In this document: piece by piece, positions 34,929-44,700 of the stretch | Numbering within the stretch: the first letter of the stretch is position 1 | Layout: each line of letters starts with the position of its first letter | NCBI GenBank assembly: GCA_943788615.1 | Contig: CALSQY010000002.1 | Location: forward strand, 310,001-374,000 | Reading direction: 5' to 3' | Source of the DNA: UBA4465 sp002292365 | GTDB lineage: Bacteria; Bacteroidota; Bacteroidia; Cytophagales; Cyclobacteriaceae | Length of the DNA: 64,000 nt | Notes under the pieces: generated by a model | Database searches by the model: none | The model's input: the letters and a program-made list of their open reading frames with translations, nothing else | Told to the model about the DNA's origin: nothing | Position numbers and translations under genes: made by a program

Positions 34929-35309
34929 TTTGTAGTTATTGAGTTGTGTGTTTTATAATATTCGAAATAGAACTCCTTTTCTAAATCAGAAAATAAAGTA
35001 AATTTATTTGTTGATAGAATTAACCATAATATTTAAATATTATAACAGTTCTAATGCTCAACTTTTTGACAATAAAAATGGTTTGTTAAATTAATGTCAT
35101 TACCTGAATCAATAAAACCGGATCCAATTATTTTTTTTACCTTTATGTTGGATACTAATGACCTATAAATGATCTTTATATGTTCGAACATATTGATCCC
35201 GTTTATTTTAAAATGAATCATCTTTCATTAAAGTAGGGCCAATTTATTGAAGTGGACACATGGGCTTTGACCTATGGATCATTGAGTATAAAACTTATAA
35301 ACATAGATA
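34929..35309. other. Intergenic region ahead of the ROK kinase operon
   Basis: 381 AT-rich bases without a gene. They contain the 16-bp palindrome at 35178-35193 and a candidate promoter for the ROK gene: TTTG (35266-35269), exactly 19 bases, then TAAAACTT (35289-35296), which matches only part of the -7 consensus. Confidence 0.45.
35178..35193. promoter_or_regulatory. 16-bp perfect palindrome, candidate operator
   Basis: ATATGTTCGAACATAT is an exact palindrome 117 bases upstream of the ROK kinase ATG and 73 bases before its best -33 candidate. The GTTCGAAC core has more GC than its surroundings. It looks like the binding site of a dimeric regulator. Confidence 0.5.
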
Positions 35310-36245
35310 ATGTATTCGGTAGGCATAGATTTGGGAGGCACCAGTGCTCAGGTGGTTGTAATCAATAAGGGTGAAATTTTATTTCAAACTTCAATTGTGG
35401 TTCGAGATAGTTCAAGTGTGCAATATATACTTGATGATTTGTCAGGTTGCATTGATGAATTTTTTGTAGGCCATTCTGAGCATGTGAGTTCTATTGGCAT
35501 TGCATTCCCTTCTATTGTAGATGCCTACAATAATAAAATTTTGTCTCGCTATGTTAAGTATCCGGATGCAATGGACTGTGATTTGGAAAAGTGGGTCAAA
35601 ATGAAATTTGGAGCAACTTTATTTCTAGAAAATGATGCCCGAGCAGCCTTAATTGGTGAGTATCATTTTGGGAGGGCCAAGGGCTATCATAATAGCTGTA
35701 TGTTGACATTAGGCACGGGCATAGGTAGTGCCGTTATGTTGGAAGGTAAGCTTTTAAGAGGATCAAATCATCTAGCCGGTAACTTATTGGGCCATACGAT
35801 TATTCAATACGAGGGAGGCAAATGTAATTGTAACGGAGTGGGATGTGCCGAAAGTGAAGGTTCTGGTTGGTGGCTAAACAATAAATTCCATGAGATAAAT
35901 CGTGGGGATTTATGTAGTCAGGGTTTTAAGGCGCTGCTGGCGCCCGAAAACGTCCGCTCACCTGTCTTTCAAAATATCTTGGCTCAGTTAATTAAAGTAT
36001 ACAAGACCACAATGATTAATGCAGTCCATTGTTATGATCCTGAACTCATTGTTTTGGGTGGTGGGATTGCTGAAGGAGTAAGTGCCTACATCCCTGAATT
36101 TCAAGCAGCGATAGATGAACATTGCTGGACACCTTCAGGAGCAGTTAAAATAATGAAATCTGCATTGGGGAGCTACGCAGGGGCTATTGGGGCTGCTTGT
36201 TTGGACCGAACCACATCTAGAAGAACCCCTTCCAATGCAAGCTAA
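35310..36245 (+). CDS. ROK family sugar kinase
   Basis: The 311-residue protein opens with the phosphate-binding motif GIDLGGTSAQVVV. The sugar-binding and catalytic block is FLENDARAALIGEYHFG (Asp as base), TLGTGIGSAVML binds ATP phosphates, and the ROK zinc motif appears as GGKCNCNGVGCAESEGSG. It lacks an N-terminal helix-turn-helix, so it is a kinase, not an NagC-type repressor. ROK kinases phosphorylate glucose, mannose, fructose, N-acetylglucosamine or similar hexoses at O6. Proximity to a PUL with a mannose-6-phosphate isomerase makes mannose a fair guess, but this is inference. The lgt start lies inside its 3' end (11-base overlap). Confidence 0.9.
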   Translation: MYSVGIDLGGTSAQVVVINKGEILFQTSIVVRDSSSVQYILDDLSGCIDEFFVGHSEHVSSIGIAFPSIVDAYNNKILSRYVKYPDAMDCDLEKWVKMKFGATLFLENDARAALIGEYHFGRAKGYHNSCMLTLGTGIGSAVMLEGKLLRGSNHLAGNLLGHTIIQYEGGKCNCNGVGCAESEGSGWWLNNKFHEINRGDLCSQGFKALLAPENVRSPVFQNILAQLIKVYKTTMINAVHCYDPELIVLGGGIAEGVSAYIPEFQAAIDEHCWTPSGAVKIMKSALGSYAGAIGAACLDRTTSRRTPSNAS

Positions 36246-37329
36246 CTTTATAGGTGTTATTCTTATAGACTTTGATCCGGTACTCTACAAATGGGATCAC
36301 TTGTCATTGACCATTTATGGAGTTCTATTTGCTGCTGGGTTTGCCATTAGTCGTTATGTGGTAAAATATATGTTCTTACGGGAAGGATGCTGGCGTATCG
36401 AGGCAGATATGCTACTTGTTTATATGATTGTAGGCACTGCCATTGGGGCCCGTTCGGGACATCTCATTTTTTATGAGCCTCATCTGTTAAACAGCTTCAC
36501 TTCGGCTTTGATGATGTGGAAGGGAGGATTGTCGAGTCATGGGACTTCTATCGGTATTTTGGTAGCGGTTGCCCTTTATACGTATCACTGGGATTTTACT
36601 CAGAGAACATTTATTCGTACTGAAAGAGAAGGTTACAGTTATCTTCAATATATCGATCGGATGGTTATAGTGGTAGCATTGGGGGGTTGTTTTATTAGAG
36701 TGGGCAACTTTGTAAATGCAGAATCATTGGGAAAGCCTTCGTCAAATTTTTTCGGGGTAATACATAGTTGGCCACTTGAGCGTGATATTTTATCACATGT
36801 GGGGTCTATCGATCAGATGGAGGTAAGCCTTGGTTTGGACGACAGTTTAATGCTTCTTTTTCATTTTCACGACAGAGTACGAGATTCAATGGTAGTAGCG
36901 GGTTATCGTCAAAATATTATTGAAAACAGACTTCAAGTTCTGGCAAGAAATAAAGGAAACAACTATGGGTCACATGCCCCTATTATTATGAAAAAGCATC
37001 AGGACCATTTTGATTTAAGTACGGCGGTTAAAGGAATTCCTCGACATCCTGTGCAGTTATATGAGGCCCTTGTCTATTTAATTTTATTTTTATCTTTAAT
37101 TCGATTGTGGTATCAATCCCATTCAACGTTATCGATTGGCAGAATCTTTGGTATTTTTTTAGTGGTGTTGTTTGGGAGTAGAGTGTTGTTAGAGTTTTTT
37201 AAAGAAGAAACTTCTATGTTTAATTTTTCTTGGCTGAATATGGGCCAAATGTTAAGTATTCCTTTTCTTTTGTTAGGTATTTATTTCTGTTATGAGACAT
37301 CGAAATCTCACAATGATCATGAAATATAA
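36235..37329 (+). CDS. lgt: Prolipoprotein diacylglyceryl transferase with a large insertion
   Basis: The 364-residue inner-membrane enzyme attaches diacylglycerol to lipobox cysteines. Family motifs are present: SLTIYGVLFAAGFAISRYVV, WKGGLSSHGTSIGIL (catalytic His), FIRVGNFVNAESLGKPS (the GRxGNxxN signature) and IPRHPVQLYEALVYL. Between the last two lies about 90 residues of soluble, charged sequence (from about 183 to 268) not found in E. coli Lgt. Start is ATG 36235, overlapping the ROK gene; 11 bases of its end overlap the downstream lipoprotein gene. An Lgt gene in a three-gene unit with a sugar kinase and a lipoprotein is unusual. Confidence 0.88.
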   Translation: MQANFIGVILIDFDPVLYKWDHLSLTIYGVLFAAGFAISRYVVKYMFLREGCWRIEADMLLVYMIVGTAIGARSGHLIFYEPHLLNSFTSALMMWKGGLSSHGTSIGILVAVALYTYHWDFTQRTFIRTEREGYSYLQYIDRMVIVVALGGCFIRVGNFVNAESLGKPSSNFFGVIHSWPLERDILSHVGSIDQMEVSLGLDDSLMLLFHFHDRVRDSMVVAGYRQNIIENRLQVLARNKGNNYGSHAPIIMKKHQDHFDLSTAVKGIPRHPVQLYEALVYLILFLSLIRLWYQSHSTLSIGRIFGIFLVVLFGSRVLLEFFKEETSMFNFSWLNMGQMLSIPFLLLGIYFCYETSKSHNDHEI

Positions 37330-39496
37330 AATTTTTAATATATTCTTTTTTCTCACCATATTGCTCGGCTTTTCCTGTCGCCAGCAAAATGATTATTTTC
37401 AAATTGAAGTTCTTGATAGTGTTACAAAAAGAGGCATCCCGATCGCTAAAATATCTAATATTAATGGGATCACTTATTACAGCGATAGCTATGGAAATAT
37501 TGCTTATAATGAGCAAGAGGCCATGGGCCGAGATCTTTATTTTTTGGTAGCGGCAGAAGGTTATAAAATCCCCAAAGATGACACGGGTAGACAGAGTGTA
37601 GTATTAACACCAAATAAAGGTAAAAAAGCGATTATTTTCATGGAAAGAATTCAGCCGGCGGAGCGTCTGTATCGGATGACGGGAATGGGCATCTATCGCG
37701 ATACTGAATTACTTGGATTAAAAGTACCCTCTTTTGCAACATACTGGGATCGTGGACAAGTATTAGGTCAAGATTCAAATTTAGGGAGTATTTATAAAAA
37801 TAAAATTTTTTTCATTTGGGGGGATACGTTCTTGCCGACAAGTTATCATGGTAATTTTTCGGTTGCTGGTGGTACTATCCCGCTCCTAAGTGAATCTGGA
37901 ATTGATCCTGATGTGGGATTTGAGATAGATTATTTTGTAGACCAAAATAATCATACCAAAAAAATGATCCATCTTGTGGGCCCCGGATATATTTGGTTTG
38001 ATTGGATAATGGTGGTAAAAGATCAAAAAAATCAAGAGGTCTTGGCTGCGAAATACGCTAGGGTTAATGCGTTATTTGGGAATTATGAAAGAGGAATTGC
38101 TGTTTTCAATGATCAAAAAGAGGAATTTGAAAAAAGGACAGAGATTTCAGAATGGCTGACGGCTCCCCATCTTACTCAGCATCCGCTTCTGACTAAATCA
38201 GGAAACGATTCTTACTTTTATTTGACTTCACAATTTAATTTTTCGAGAGTGCAACCCTCACTTACACATATTGAAGACCCCAATCAGTATGAATACTTTA
38301 CATGTCTGGTCCCTGGCAGTCATTGGGCTGAACGCAAATTAGAAAGGAAAAATGGTCAACTGGTTTATGGCTGGAAGCAAAATACAGATGCAATTGATGA
38401 GCAAAAGCAGAAAATATTAATAGAAGAAGGGCTCATGAAACCTGAAGAGGGTTGGTTGCAACTGATGGATGTAGCGACAGGTCAACCCATAACATCTTTC
38501 AGAGGCTCAGTTTTTTGGAATGAATTTCGTCAAAAATGGATTTTGATATCCGGCGCCCAAACCATTTGGTATAGTGAGGCTGATACGCCGTTGGGCCCTT
38601 GGCACTATGCTGTAAAAGTGGCTGATCATCATAATTATTTTTATAACCCCCATCAACATCCCTATTTAGACAAAGAAAATGGACGGTTTATCTATTTTGA
38701 GGGAACTTATACCAAGTTTATAGGACCAGACCCTCTAGTGCCTCGCTATGATTATAATCAAGTGATGTATCGATTAGACCTATCAGATGACCGATTGAGA
38801 TTACCTGCTCCAATCTATGAGCTAGATGGAGCGTTGAAAATGGGACATGAGCTCTTGCCAGAGGATTGGGAATCTATTTCTCGGGTTGCTTTTTATGCCC
38901 TTGCACCCGAGCAAGCCGCACCTGATCAGATAAAAATTTTTGATCCTAAAACGGGCTTGGCAGTTTTTGCTGGCGAAACCCCTTATGAATCGTTGATTTC
39001 GGCGTATGAAGGGAGCTGGGAGATTCAGATTGATTATGCCTCATTTGAAAATTTCTTTCAAGTAGTTATTTCAAATGATCAGGGGAAGATTGAGGTGAAG
39101 GCAAAAAAACTAAAATTTGAGATTTCAAAGGAGCGCCTTGTCGGAGATAGTATTTATTTTTCATTGAGGCATGAGGGGGTGAAATTTCATTTGCAAGGTA
39201 AGGTTATCGCTGGAGAGATTATGGGCACCTGGCGACAAGAAGGGTTTGATTTAGGAGGTAAATGGAGTGGAAATCAGTTGAACAATTATGGCTGGTGGCC
39301 CAAGTACAATGGTCGATTGATCAAACTTTATGAAGTAAGTAATGTTAAAACTGGAGACAAAATGTATCAAACAGAAGCCGATGAGGTACTCCAAGGTTGG
39401 AAGCGTTCCAAAGATCCAATTTGTCTGGTTTGGAAAAACCCATTTGAGTATCTTATTTCAGATCCTGAGGCGCGCCCAATGGCTACTATTAATTAG
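37319..39496 (+). CDS. Five-bladed beta-propeller-like surface lipoprotein (DUF4185-type)
   Basis: The 725-residue protein has a lipoprotein signal (MKYKIFNIFFFLTILLGFSC, Cys20). Residues 21-115 look like a small beta-sandwich with LDSVTKRGIPIAKIS, and residues 130-510 resemble DUF4185/GH43-like propellers, with WDRGQVLGQDSNLGSIYKN and FFIWGDTFLP, then repeated blade-like segments such as FRGSVFWNEFRQKWILISG and FIYFEGTYT. The C-terminal 150 residues form another beta domain. It may bind or cleave carbohydrate; no activity is proven. Its start overlaps lgt by 11 bases, and its stop overlaps the convergent gntR by eight. Confidence 0.75.
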   Translation: MKYKIFNIFFFLTILLGFSCRQQNDYFQIEVLDSVTKRGIPIAKISNINGITYYSDSYGNIAYNEQEAMGRDLYFLVAAEGYKIPKDDTGRQSVVLTPNKGKKAIIFMERIQPAERLYRMTGMGIYRDTELLGLKVPSFATYWDRGQVLGQDSNLGSIYKNKIFFIWGDTFLPTSYHGNFSVAGGTIPLLSESGIDPDVGFEIDYFVDQNNHTKKMIHLVGPGYIWFDWIMVVKDQKNQEVLAAKYARVNALFGNYERGIAVFNDQKEEFEKRTEISEWLTAPHLTQHPLLTKSGNDSYFYLTSQFNFSRVQPSLTHIEDPNQYEYFTCLVPGSHWAERKLERKNGQLVYGWKQNTDAIDEQKQKILIEEGLMKPEEGWLQLMDVATGQPITSFRGSVFWNEFRQKWILISGAQTIWYSEADTPLGPWHYAVKVADHHNYFYNPHQHPYLDKENGRFIYFEGTYTKFIGPDPLVPRYDYNQVMYRLDLSDDRLRLPAPIYELDGALKMGHELLPEDWESISRVAFYALAPEQAAPDQIKIFDPKTGLAVFAGETPYESLISAYEGSWEIQIDYASFENFFQVVISNDQGKIEVKAKKLKFEISKERLVGDSIYFSLRHEGVKFHLQGKVIAGEIMGTWRQEGFDLGGKWSGNQLNNYGWWPKYNGRLIKLYEVSNVKTGDKMYQTEADEVLQGWKRSKDPICLVWKNPFEYLISDPEARPMATIN

Positions 39497-40244
39497 GTCT
39501 TTTAATGGTAATTTCATATTTGAAATCGCTTGCTAAATAATAGCAAAAATTGTATTCTAGGATTCTATTGGCAACATCGGAAACCAAACGTTTTCTGAAA
39601 AGGATAGGATCATTATTTTTGATACGAAGTTTTTGTGCCAATTCGTTGGTAGCCAAAATAGCGCTAATTTCTTCTTTAGAATTGGCGGGGACAATTTGGT
39701 GTTCTTTTTCTAAAATATCGTAAAGATGTAAAGTAAAATCTTCCGAGCCCGTCAACCCAATTCTGGGATGGAAATAGGAGACGAACAGCACCATAGGTTT
39801 GTTTTTTAAACCTCTCAATCGAACGAGTTTTAAAATTTTTGAACCCTTTTCAATGTCAAGTTGATTAGAAATGTCCGCGTTTGATACGATCCAACTGACT
39901 TCAATTTCATGGTTTAAAAAGTCAAGACCTCTGGTATGCATTTCTTGACTAAAGCTGTACCAATTCTCTAATCCAGTACTCATTAATGAGGGGGCTACTT
40001 TTGTTCCAACTCCTTTGGTCCTAATAAGGAGATTTTCATGAACCAACTTATTAGTGGCTTGTCGAATGGTATTCCTTGAGATTCCTAAAATTTTCGAGAG
40101 GTAAACTTCTTTCGGAAGAAGTTTACCCTCCTTAAACTCTTTTTGAGAAATTAATTCTCGTATTAATTCTTCGACTTGTTTGTGCAATGGAATATTGCTT
40201 TTTGGATCGACTGTAAGTTGCTCAATTGATTTTTTTTTATTCAT
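39489..40244 (-). CDS. GntR-family repressor with UTRA domain (HutC subfamily)
   Basis: The 251-residue regulator has a winged helix at about 15-85 (IPLHKQVEELIRELISQKEF, then LPKEVYLSKILGISRNTIRQ with the recognition helix) and a UTRA ligand domain at about 105-245. UTRA domains bind sugar phosphates, amino sugars or histidine-like effectors. It is divergent from the 40323 gene block across 78 bases and convergent with the propeller lipoprotein. The location marks it as the probable local regulator of the PUL, in place of the more usual hybrid two-component or ECF-sigma systems. Confidence 0.92.
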   Translation of the reverse strand: MNKKKSIEQLTVDPKSNIPLHKQVEELIRELISQKEFKEGKLLPKEVYLSKILGISRNTIRQATNKLVHENLLIRTKGVGTKVAPSLMSTGLENWYSFSQEMHTRGLDFLNHEIEVSWIVSNADISNQLDIEKGSKILKLVRLRGLKNKPMVLFVSYFHPRIGLTGSEDFTLHLYDILEKEHQIVPANSKEEISAILATNELAQKLRIKNNDPILFRKRLVSDVANRILEYNFCYYLASDFKYEITIKRPN

Positions 40245-40266
40245 ACCATAATGGGATGGTTCTAAA

Positions 40267-40290
40267 TTACAAGTCTAATAACTATTGTAA
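40267..40290. promoter_or_regulatory. Candidate GntR operator between gntR and the PUL
   Basis: TTACAA (40267-40272) and TTGTAA (40285-40290) are inverted copies 12 bases apart, with an inner AGT/ACT pair (40272-40283). On the minus strand TAGACTTG (40277-40270), a 7-of-8 match to the -7 consensus, overlaps the left arm. Binding here could repress gntR and the divergent operon together. Confidence 0.35.
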
Positions 40291-40322
40291 AATAATGTTT
40301 TGTTTATTGTTTTTAAATTACT

Positions 40323-40802
40323 ATGTTTAAACATATGAAAGTCACTCAAATTAGCTTTGTAATTAAAAAAACATCTCTAGTATGTCTAGTGATTGGGCTT
40401 TTTCTGATGTGTGAAAGTCCAATATTTATACCAGAGGGTGCTTTTCAAGAAGTGACGGTAGATATGTCTGGGTCATGGAAAATTACCTCGGCGTATCGTA
40501 ACGGAATAGAAATATCGGACAAGTTTGACTTTACTGGCTTTGGATTGAAATTGGATTTTGACAATTCAGAAGCGACTGCTTACCAAATTGAAACCAAGCA
40601 AGTGCCATTTCCCGTAATTTCGGATGGTAATTGGAAATACAATGATCCGGTTTATCCAACTCAAATGCATTTGTTTAGTACCCTCGACACAGCCATTATT
40701 GAGTTTGTTGAGTCACCTATTTCAGGTTTTAATGAAATGCGAATTAAATTTCAATTGGGTTGTTCTGACAATGTATATATCTATGATCTTGAGCTGCATT
40801 GA
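40323..40802 (+). CDS. DUF5004-like putative lipoprotein
   Basis: The 159-residue protein has an N-terminal hydrophobic stretch ending LVIGLFLMCESP, so Cys could be lipidated although the lipobox is imperfect. The mature part is beta-rich, with MSGSWKITSAYRNGIEIS, NWKYNDPVYPTQMHLF and a C-terminal strand. It resembles the lipocalin-like DUF5004 proteins that accompany SusCD operons; the assignment is from memory. It is the first gene of the long plus-strand block and overlaps the next gene by four bases. It may be a surface glycan-binding or assembly protein. Confidence 0.6.
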   Translation: MFKHMKVTQISFVIKKTSLVCLVIGLFLMCESPIFIPEGAFQEVTVDMSGSWKITSAYRNGIEISDKFDFTGFGLKLDFDNSEATAYQIETKQVPFPVISDGNWKYNDPVYPTQMHLFSTLDTAIIEFVESPISGFNEMRIKFQLGCSDNVYIYDLELH

Positions 40803-41773
40803 AAAATTTTAAAGGACATAGATTTGAGTGGAACCCCTATCGCGCTATGGCAGTATTTTTTGTTTGTATGCTGCTCATCTTTTCTATGTGCATGACCATA
40901 TTACAGATTGATCAACCATCTGTGGTCAGCGCGGGGGAAGCGTTTGAAATCACCATGCAGGTGGATGTTTCCAAGGATGATGATACAGGAGATCCATTTT
41001 TTTTAATAGTAGGATTTCTGGCACCAAGGGCTTGGAATGCTGGTGTAAATACAACAGTTAGATTTGAGAGTAGCGTTGGAAATTCAACGATGCGGCTTAC
41101 GACAAGTGATGAGATCGATGGTAATACCAAATTGCCTTGGAATTCAGCTTTTGAGAGAAAATTTGGAATTGGTGATAATTATGGAGAGGTCGAATGGGTC
41201 ACTTTTATAGCTGATGAAGCTTTTGTGGCGGCTGATGGCGCTACTGGAACAGTTTATATTACCACCAAAGCGGGTGAAGACAATATGATTGTTCAATTGG
41301 CATATGGTATAAGTAATCAAACTTGGGGTTTTTCCGATGACAATTTTGATCTTGTTTTTACGGATTGTATGCAAGTAATCGATGGTGTTGGTTATCCTAG
41401 CAACTTATGTGGTCCCAAGCCCAGACAGCTGGTTGAGCAAGCAACCTTTACTATGAATGATTTGATTACTATCGTTTTTGATGCCAAGGATGGTGATGAT
41501 TTTATGCTCGGCGCGAGTTTTATCGATTTATGCGCCAAGGCATATTCTGGGGATCTTGTTTATGAAATTTGTGATCATGAAGATGTGGCTGCGCTAAATT
41601 ATATGGGGGATGACGTTTGGGAAATAACACTTTGGCCGAGGAGTTATTTTGATATTCCTGAAAATCAGGATATTGATTTCATGGAAGTAACTTTTACTAA
41701 TGACAAAGGTAATCTGGTTGCGAGCAATGAAGATGGTTCAGCTTTTATTATTGCCCCAAAATGTTTTGATTAA
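40799..41773 (+). CDS. DUF4961-like exported beta-sandwich protein
   Basis: The 324-residue protein has a hydrophobic N-terminal segment (AMAVFFVCMLLIFSMCMTIL), then an Ig-like region IDQPSVVSAGEAFEITMQVDV, a central beta domain and a C-terminal domain with CAKAYSGDLVYEICDHED. The pattern fits DUF4961, often encoded next to DUF5004 in Bacteroidota PULs (from memory). The start is a TTG at 40799 that overlaps the upstream stop; ATG 40847 is an alternative and would still keep the signal segment. Probably surface-exposed and glycan-binding; no enzyme motif seen. Its TAA shares one base with the SusC ATG. Confidence 0.6.
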   Translation: MKNFKGHRFEWNPYRAMAVFFVCMLLIFSMCMTILQIDQPSVVSAGEAFEITMQVDVSKDDDTGDPFFLIVGFLAPRAWNAGVNTTVRFESSVGNSTMRLTTSDEIDGNTKLPWNSAFERKFGIGDNYGEVEWVTFIADEAFVAADGATGTVYITTKAGEDNMIVQLAYGISNQTWGFSDDNFDLVFTDCMQVIDGVGYPSNLCGPKPRQLVEQATFTMNDLITIVFDAKDGDDFMLGASFIDLCAKAYSGDLVYEICDHEDVAALNYMGDDVWEITLWPRSYFDIPENQDIDFMEVTFTNDKGNLVASNEDGSAFIIAPKCFD

Positions 41774-44700
41774 TGAGATTAGGGCCGAGAACCATGAACG
41801 TATCATTTAAATTATCTCTTTTTGGAGCGATTATTTTATTGAGTAATGGTTTGATATGGGCCCAAGAGCGTGTCGTTTCGGGAACTGTTTTTGATGAAAA
41901 TCAAGAAGGCTTACCTGGGGTAAACATTATTCTAAAGGGGACTACCATTGGGACCATTTCAGATTATAACGGTTCTTATACTGTAAAGATGCCCGAAGAA
42001 GGTGCAGTACTCGTAATGTCTGCCATTGGGTATACCATTCAAGAAATTACCATCGGTGCGAGGGCTGTTATCGATGTGACAATGACTGTAAATGTTGAGG
42101 AATTAGAAGAAGTAATAGTGATCGGTTATGGTACCCGGGCCAAACGCGATCTTACAGGATCTGTAGCCACGGTAAGCCAAAAGGAGCTCTCTGCAATCCC
42201 TGTTATCTCTGCTGATTTGGCCTTACAAGGTAGGACGGCTGGGGTTACAGTTACACAAAATTCTGGGGCGCCGGGTGCGGCTACATCTATAAAAATACGG
42301 GGGACGAGTTCGATCTCGGCAGGAAATGAACCCTTATATGTGATTGATGGGGTGCCTATTTTGAGTAGTGTTCAAGATATAACAACGGGATCTTCTAAAG
42401 GGGATCAAATGAATCCATTATCGACAATAAACCCTAATGATATCGTTTCTATGGAAGTATTGAAAGATGCTTCAGCGGCTGCTATTTATGGTGCTCGGGG
42501 GGCAAATGGAGTGATCATCATAACCACAAAGAGAGGAAAATTGGGGGCTCTCAAATTGGAACTCGCAACGTATCAAGGTTGGCAGGAAGTGCGTGATCCC
42601 TATGAATTGTTAAATGCAACGCAATTTGCTCATTTCGTTAATGAATCTTCTTTTAATGGAGGTTTAGGACGTATTTATTCTAATCCCAGCTCCTTTGGAG
42701 AAGGTACTGATTGGCAAGATGCTATTTTTCAACGTGCGGCTATTTCTAGTTATGATATGACTTTGACAGGTGGTTCGGAGAAAGTGACCTATGGAGCTTC
42801 AGGTAGTTACTTTCAGCAAGAAGGCATCATCGTTGGGAGTGACTTTAAACGATATTCAACTCGTATCAACGTAGACGCCCAAATTACCAGAAAATTAAAA
42901 TTTCAAAATACACTTTTGGCTAGTCATGTACGAAGTATGAAAGTAATGACTGACGACAATTCTGCGTTTGATGGCGGTTCAATAACCGCTGCCCTATCAT
43001 TTAATCCTATGCTGCCAATTAAATTTGAAAATGGTAATTACGTGGATAAGAATTATCAAGTATCCGATGAGGGAGCAATTATTCTCTCGGACAGTAAGCT
43101 TCAACCTCTTAATGGAAATGCCAACCCACTTCTCAAAAACTTGGAGTCGCCCAGTGAAGATCGCTTGTCAAGAATCGTGGAAAACATGTCAGTCACGCTT
43201 CAAGTTTCAGAAAAATTGATGGCTAAGGTAAGCCTTGGAGTGGATTTCTCAACCAGTCGTGAGGATCAATTTACGCCTTCGTTATCACGTTCTGGAGGGG
43301 ATGCCTTTGGATCGTCAGGAACCAATTCTAATTTGACCATACTCAATGAAAATACACTTAGCTATAGTAGCAAGTTCGGAATCCACGATCTAGATGCAGT
43401 GATTGGATACACTGCCCAAAAGTCGGAGCTTTCAAGAATGACCACTAATGCTATACGATTTGACAATGAGATGTTGGGTTATTATGATTTAAGTTTGGGG
43501 GAAGGTGTTTCCTTGAACAGCAATCAATCTGAATATACTTTTCTAAGTTTTTTGGGAAGAATCAACTATATTTTGATGGATAAATATCTTTTCACAATTA
43601 CCGCGCGGCGCGATGGATCGAGTAAATTTGGTGCTAATGAAAAATGGGGATTTTTCCCATCGGGATCTTTGGCATGGCGAATTAGCGATGAAAACTTTAT
43701 CCAAGCGCTTCATTTTTTTGATGATTTCAAGTTAAGGATAGGGTATGGGGTGGTGGGCAATGAATCCATTGGACCTTACACCTCCTTATCCCCTTTGATT
43801 AACAATGTGACATCTTTTAGTGAATCTTTGGCTTTTGGTTATGAGCCTTTTTTTCTATCTAATGCTGACCTAAAATGGGAATCAACCTCCCAGTTGAACA
43901 TTGGATTGGATCTTTCTTTTTTTGACGCAAGAGTCAACATTAACACCGATGTTTATAGTAAACGAACTACAGACTTATTACTTACCACTTTGGTGCCATT
44001 ATATACTGGTTTTGGTAGCGTTTTAGGCAATTTAGGAGACCTGAAAAATGAAGGATTTGAGTTTTCTGTTACTTCTAATAATTTAGTAAAAAAATTTAAG
44101 TGGAATACATCCTTTAATTTTTCAGCCAATAAAAATACCATTTTGAGTCTTGGTGATAGAGATTCCATACCTAATTCGGCAGGTCCTTTTACCAATGAAA
44201 GTTGGGCTATTTTGGTAGAAGGTCAGGAAGTTGGGACATTTTATGGTTATGAATTTGATGGGATTGTCCAGTTGGATGATAATTTGGATGCGATTCCAAA
44301 ATTTGCTGGCGAGACGCTGCAACCAGGAAATCGTTATTATCGCGATTTGAATAATGACGGAATCATTTCGGCGGATAAGGATCGAACTTTTATTGGACGT
44401 GCACAACCTCAATTTACGGTGGGTCTTGATAACAATTTCTCTTATGAAGGCTGGTCCTTGAGCTTGTTTTTTCAGGGAGTAGTGGGCAATGATATCATGA
44501 ACTTTAACAAGTTTCTGACGGAACGACAAATACCAAATAACAATATTTCGTTGGAATATTTTGCCAATCGCTGGACTCCTACAAATCCAAGTAATATTTA
44601 TCCAAAAGTGACAACAACGGCCCCTAGTCAGCATGTTTCTTCTGCCCAGGTTGAATCAGGTTCTTACTTGAGGTTAAGAAGCGTAAGTTTGGGTTATGAT

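Noticed and set aside
44122..44634. Minus-strand ORF of 170 codons opposite SusC1
   Set aside because: It is a shadow of the susC frame with no signal, motif or promoter.
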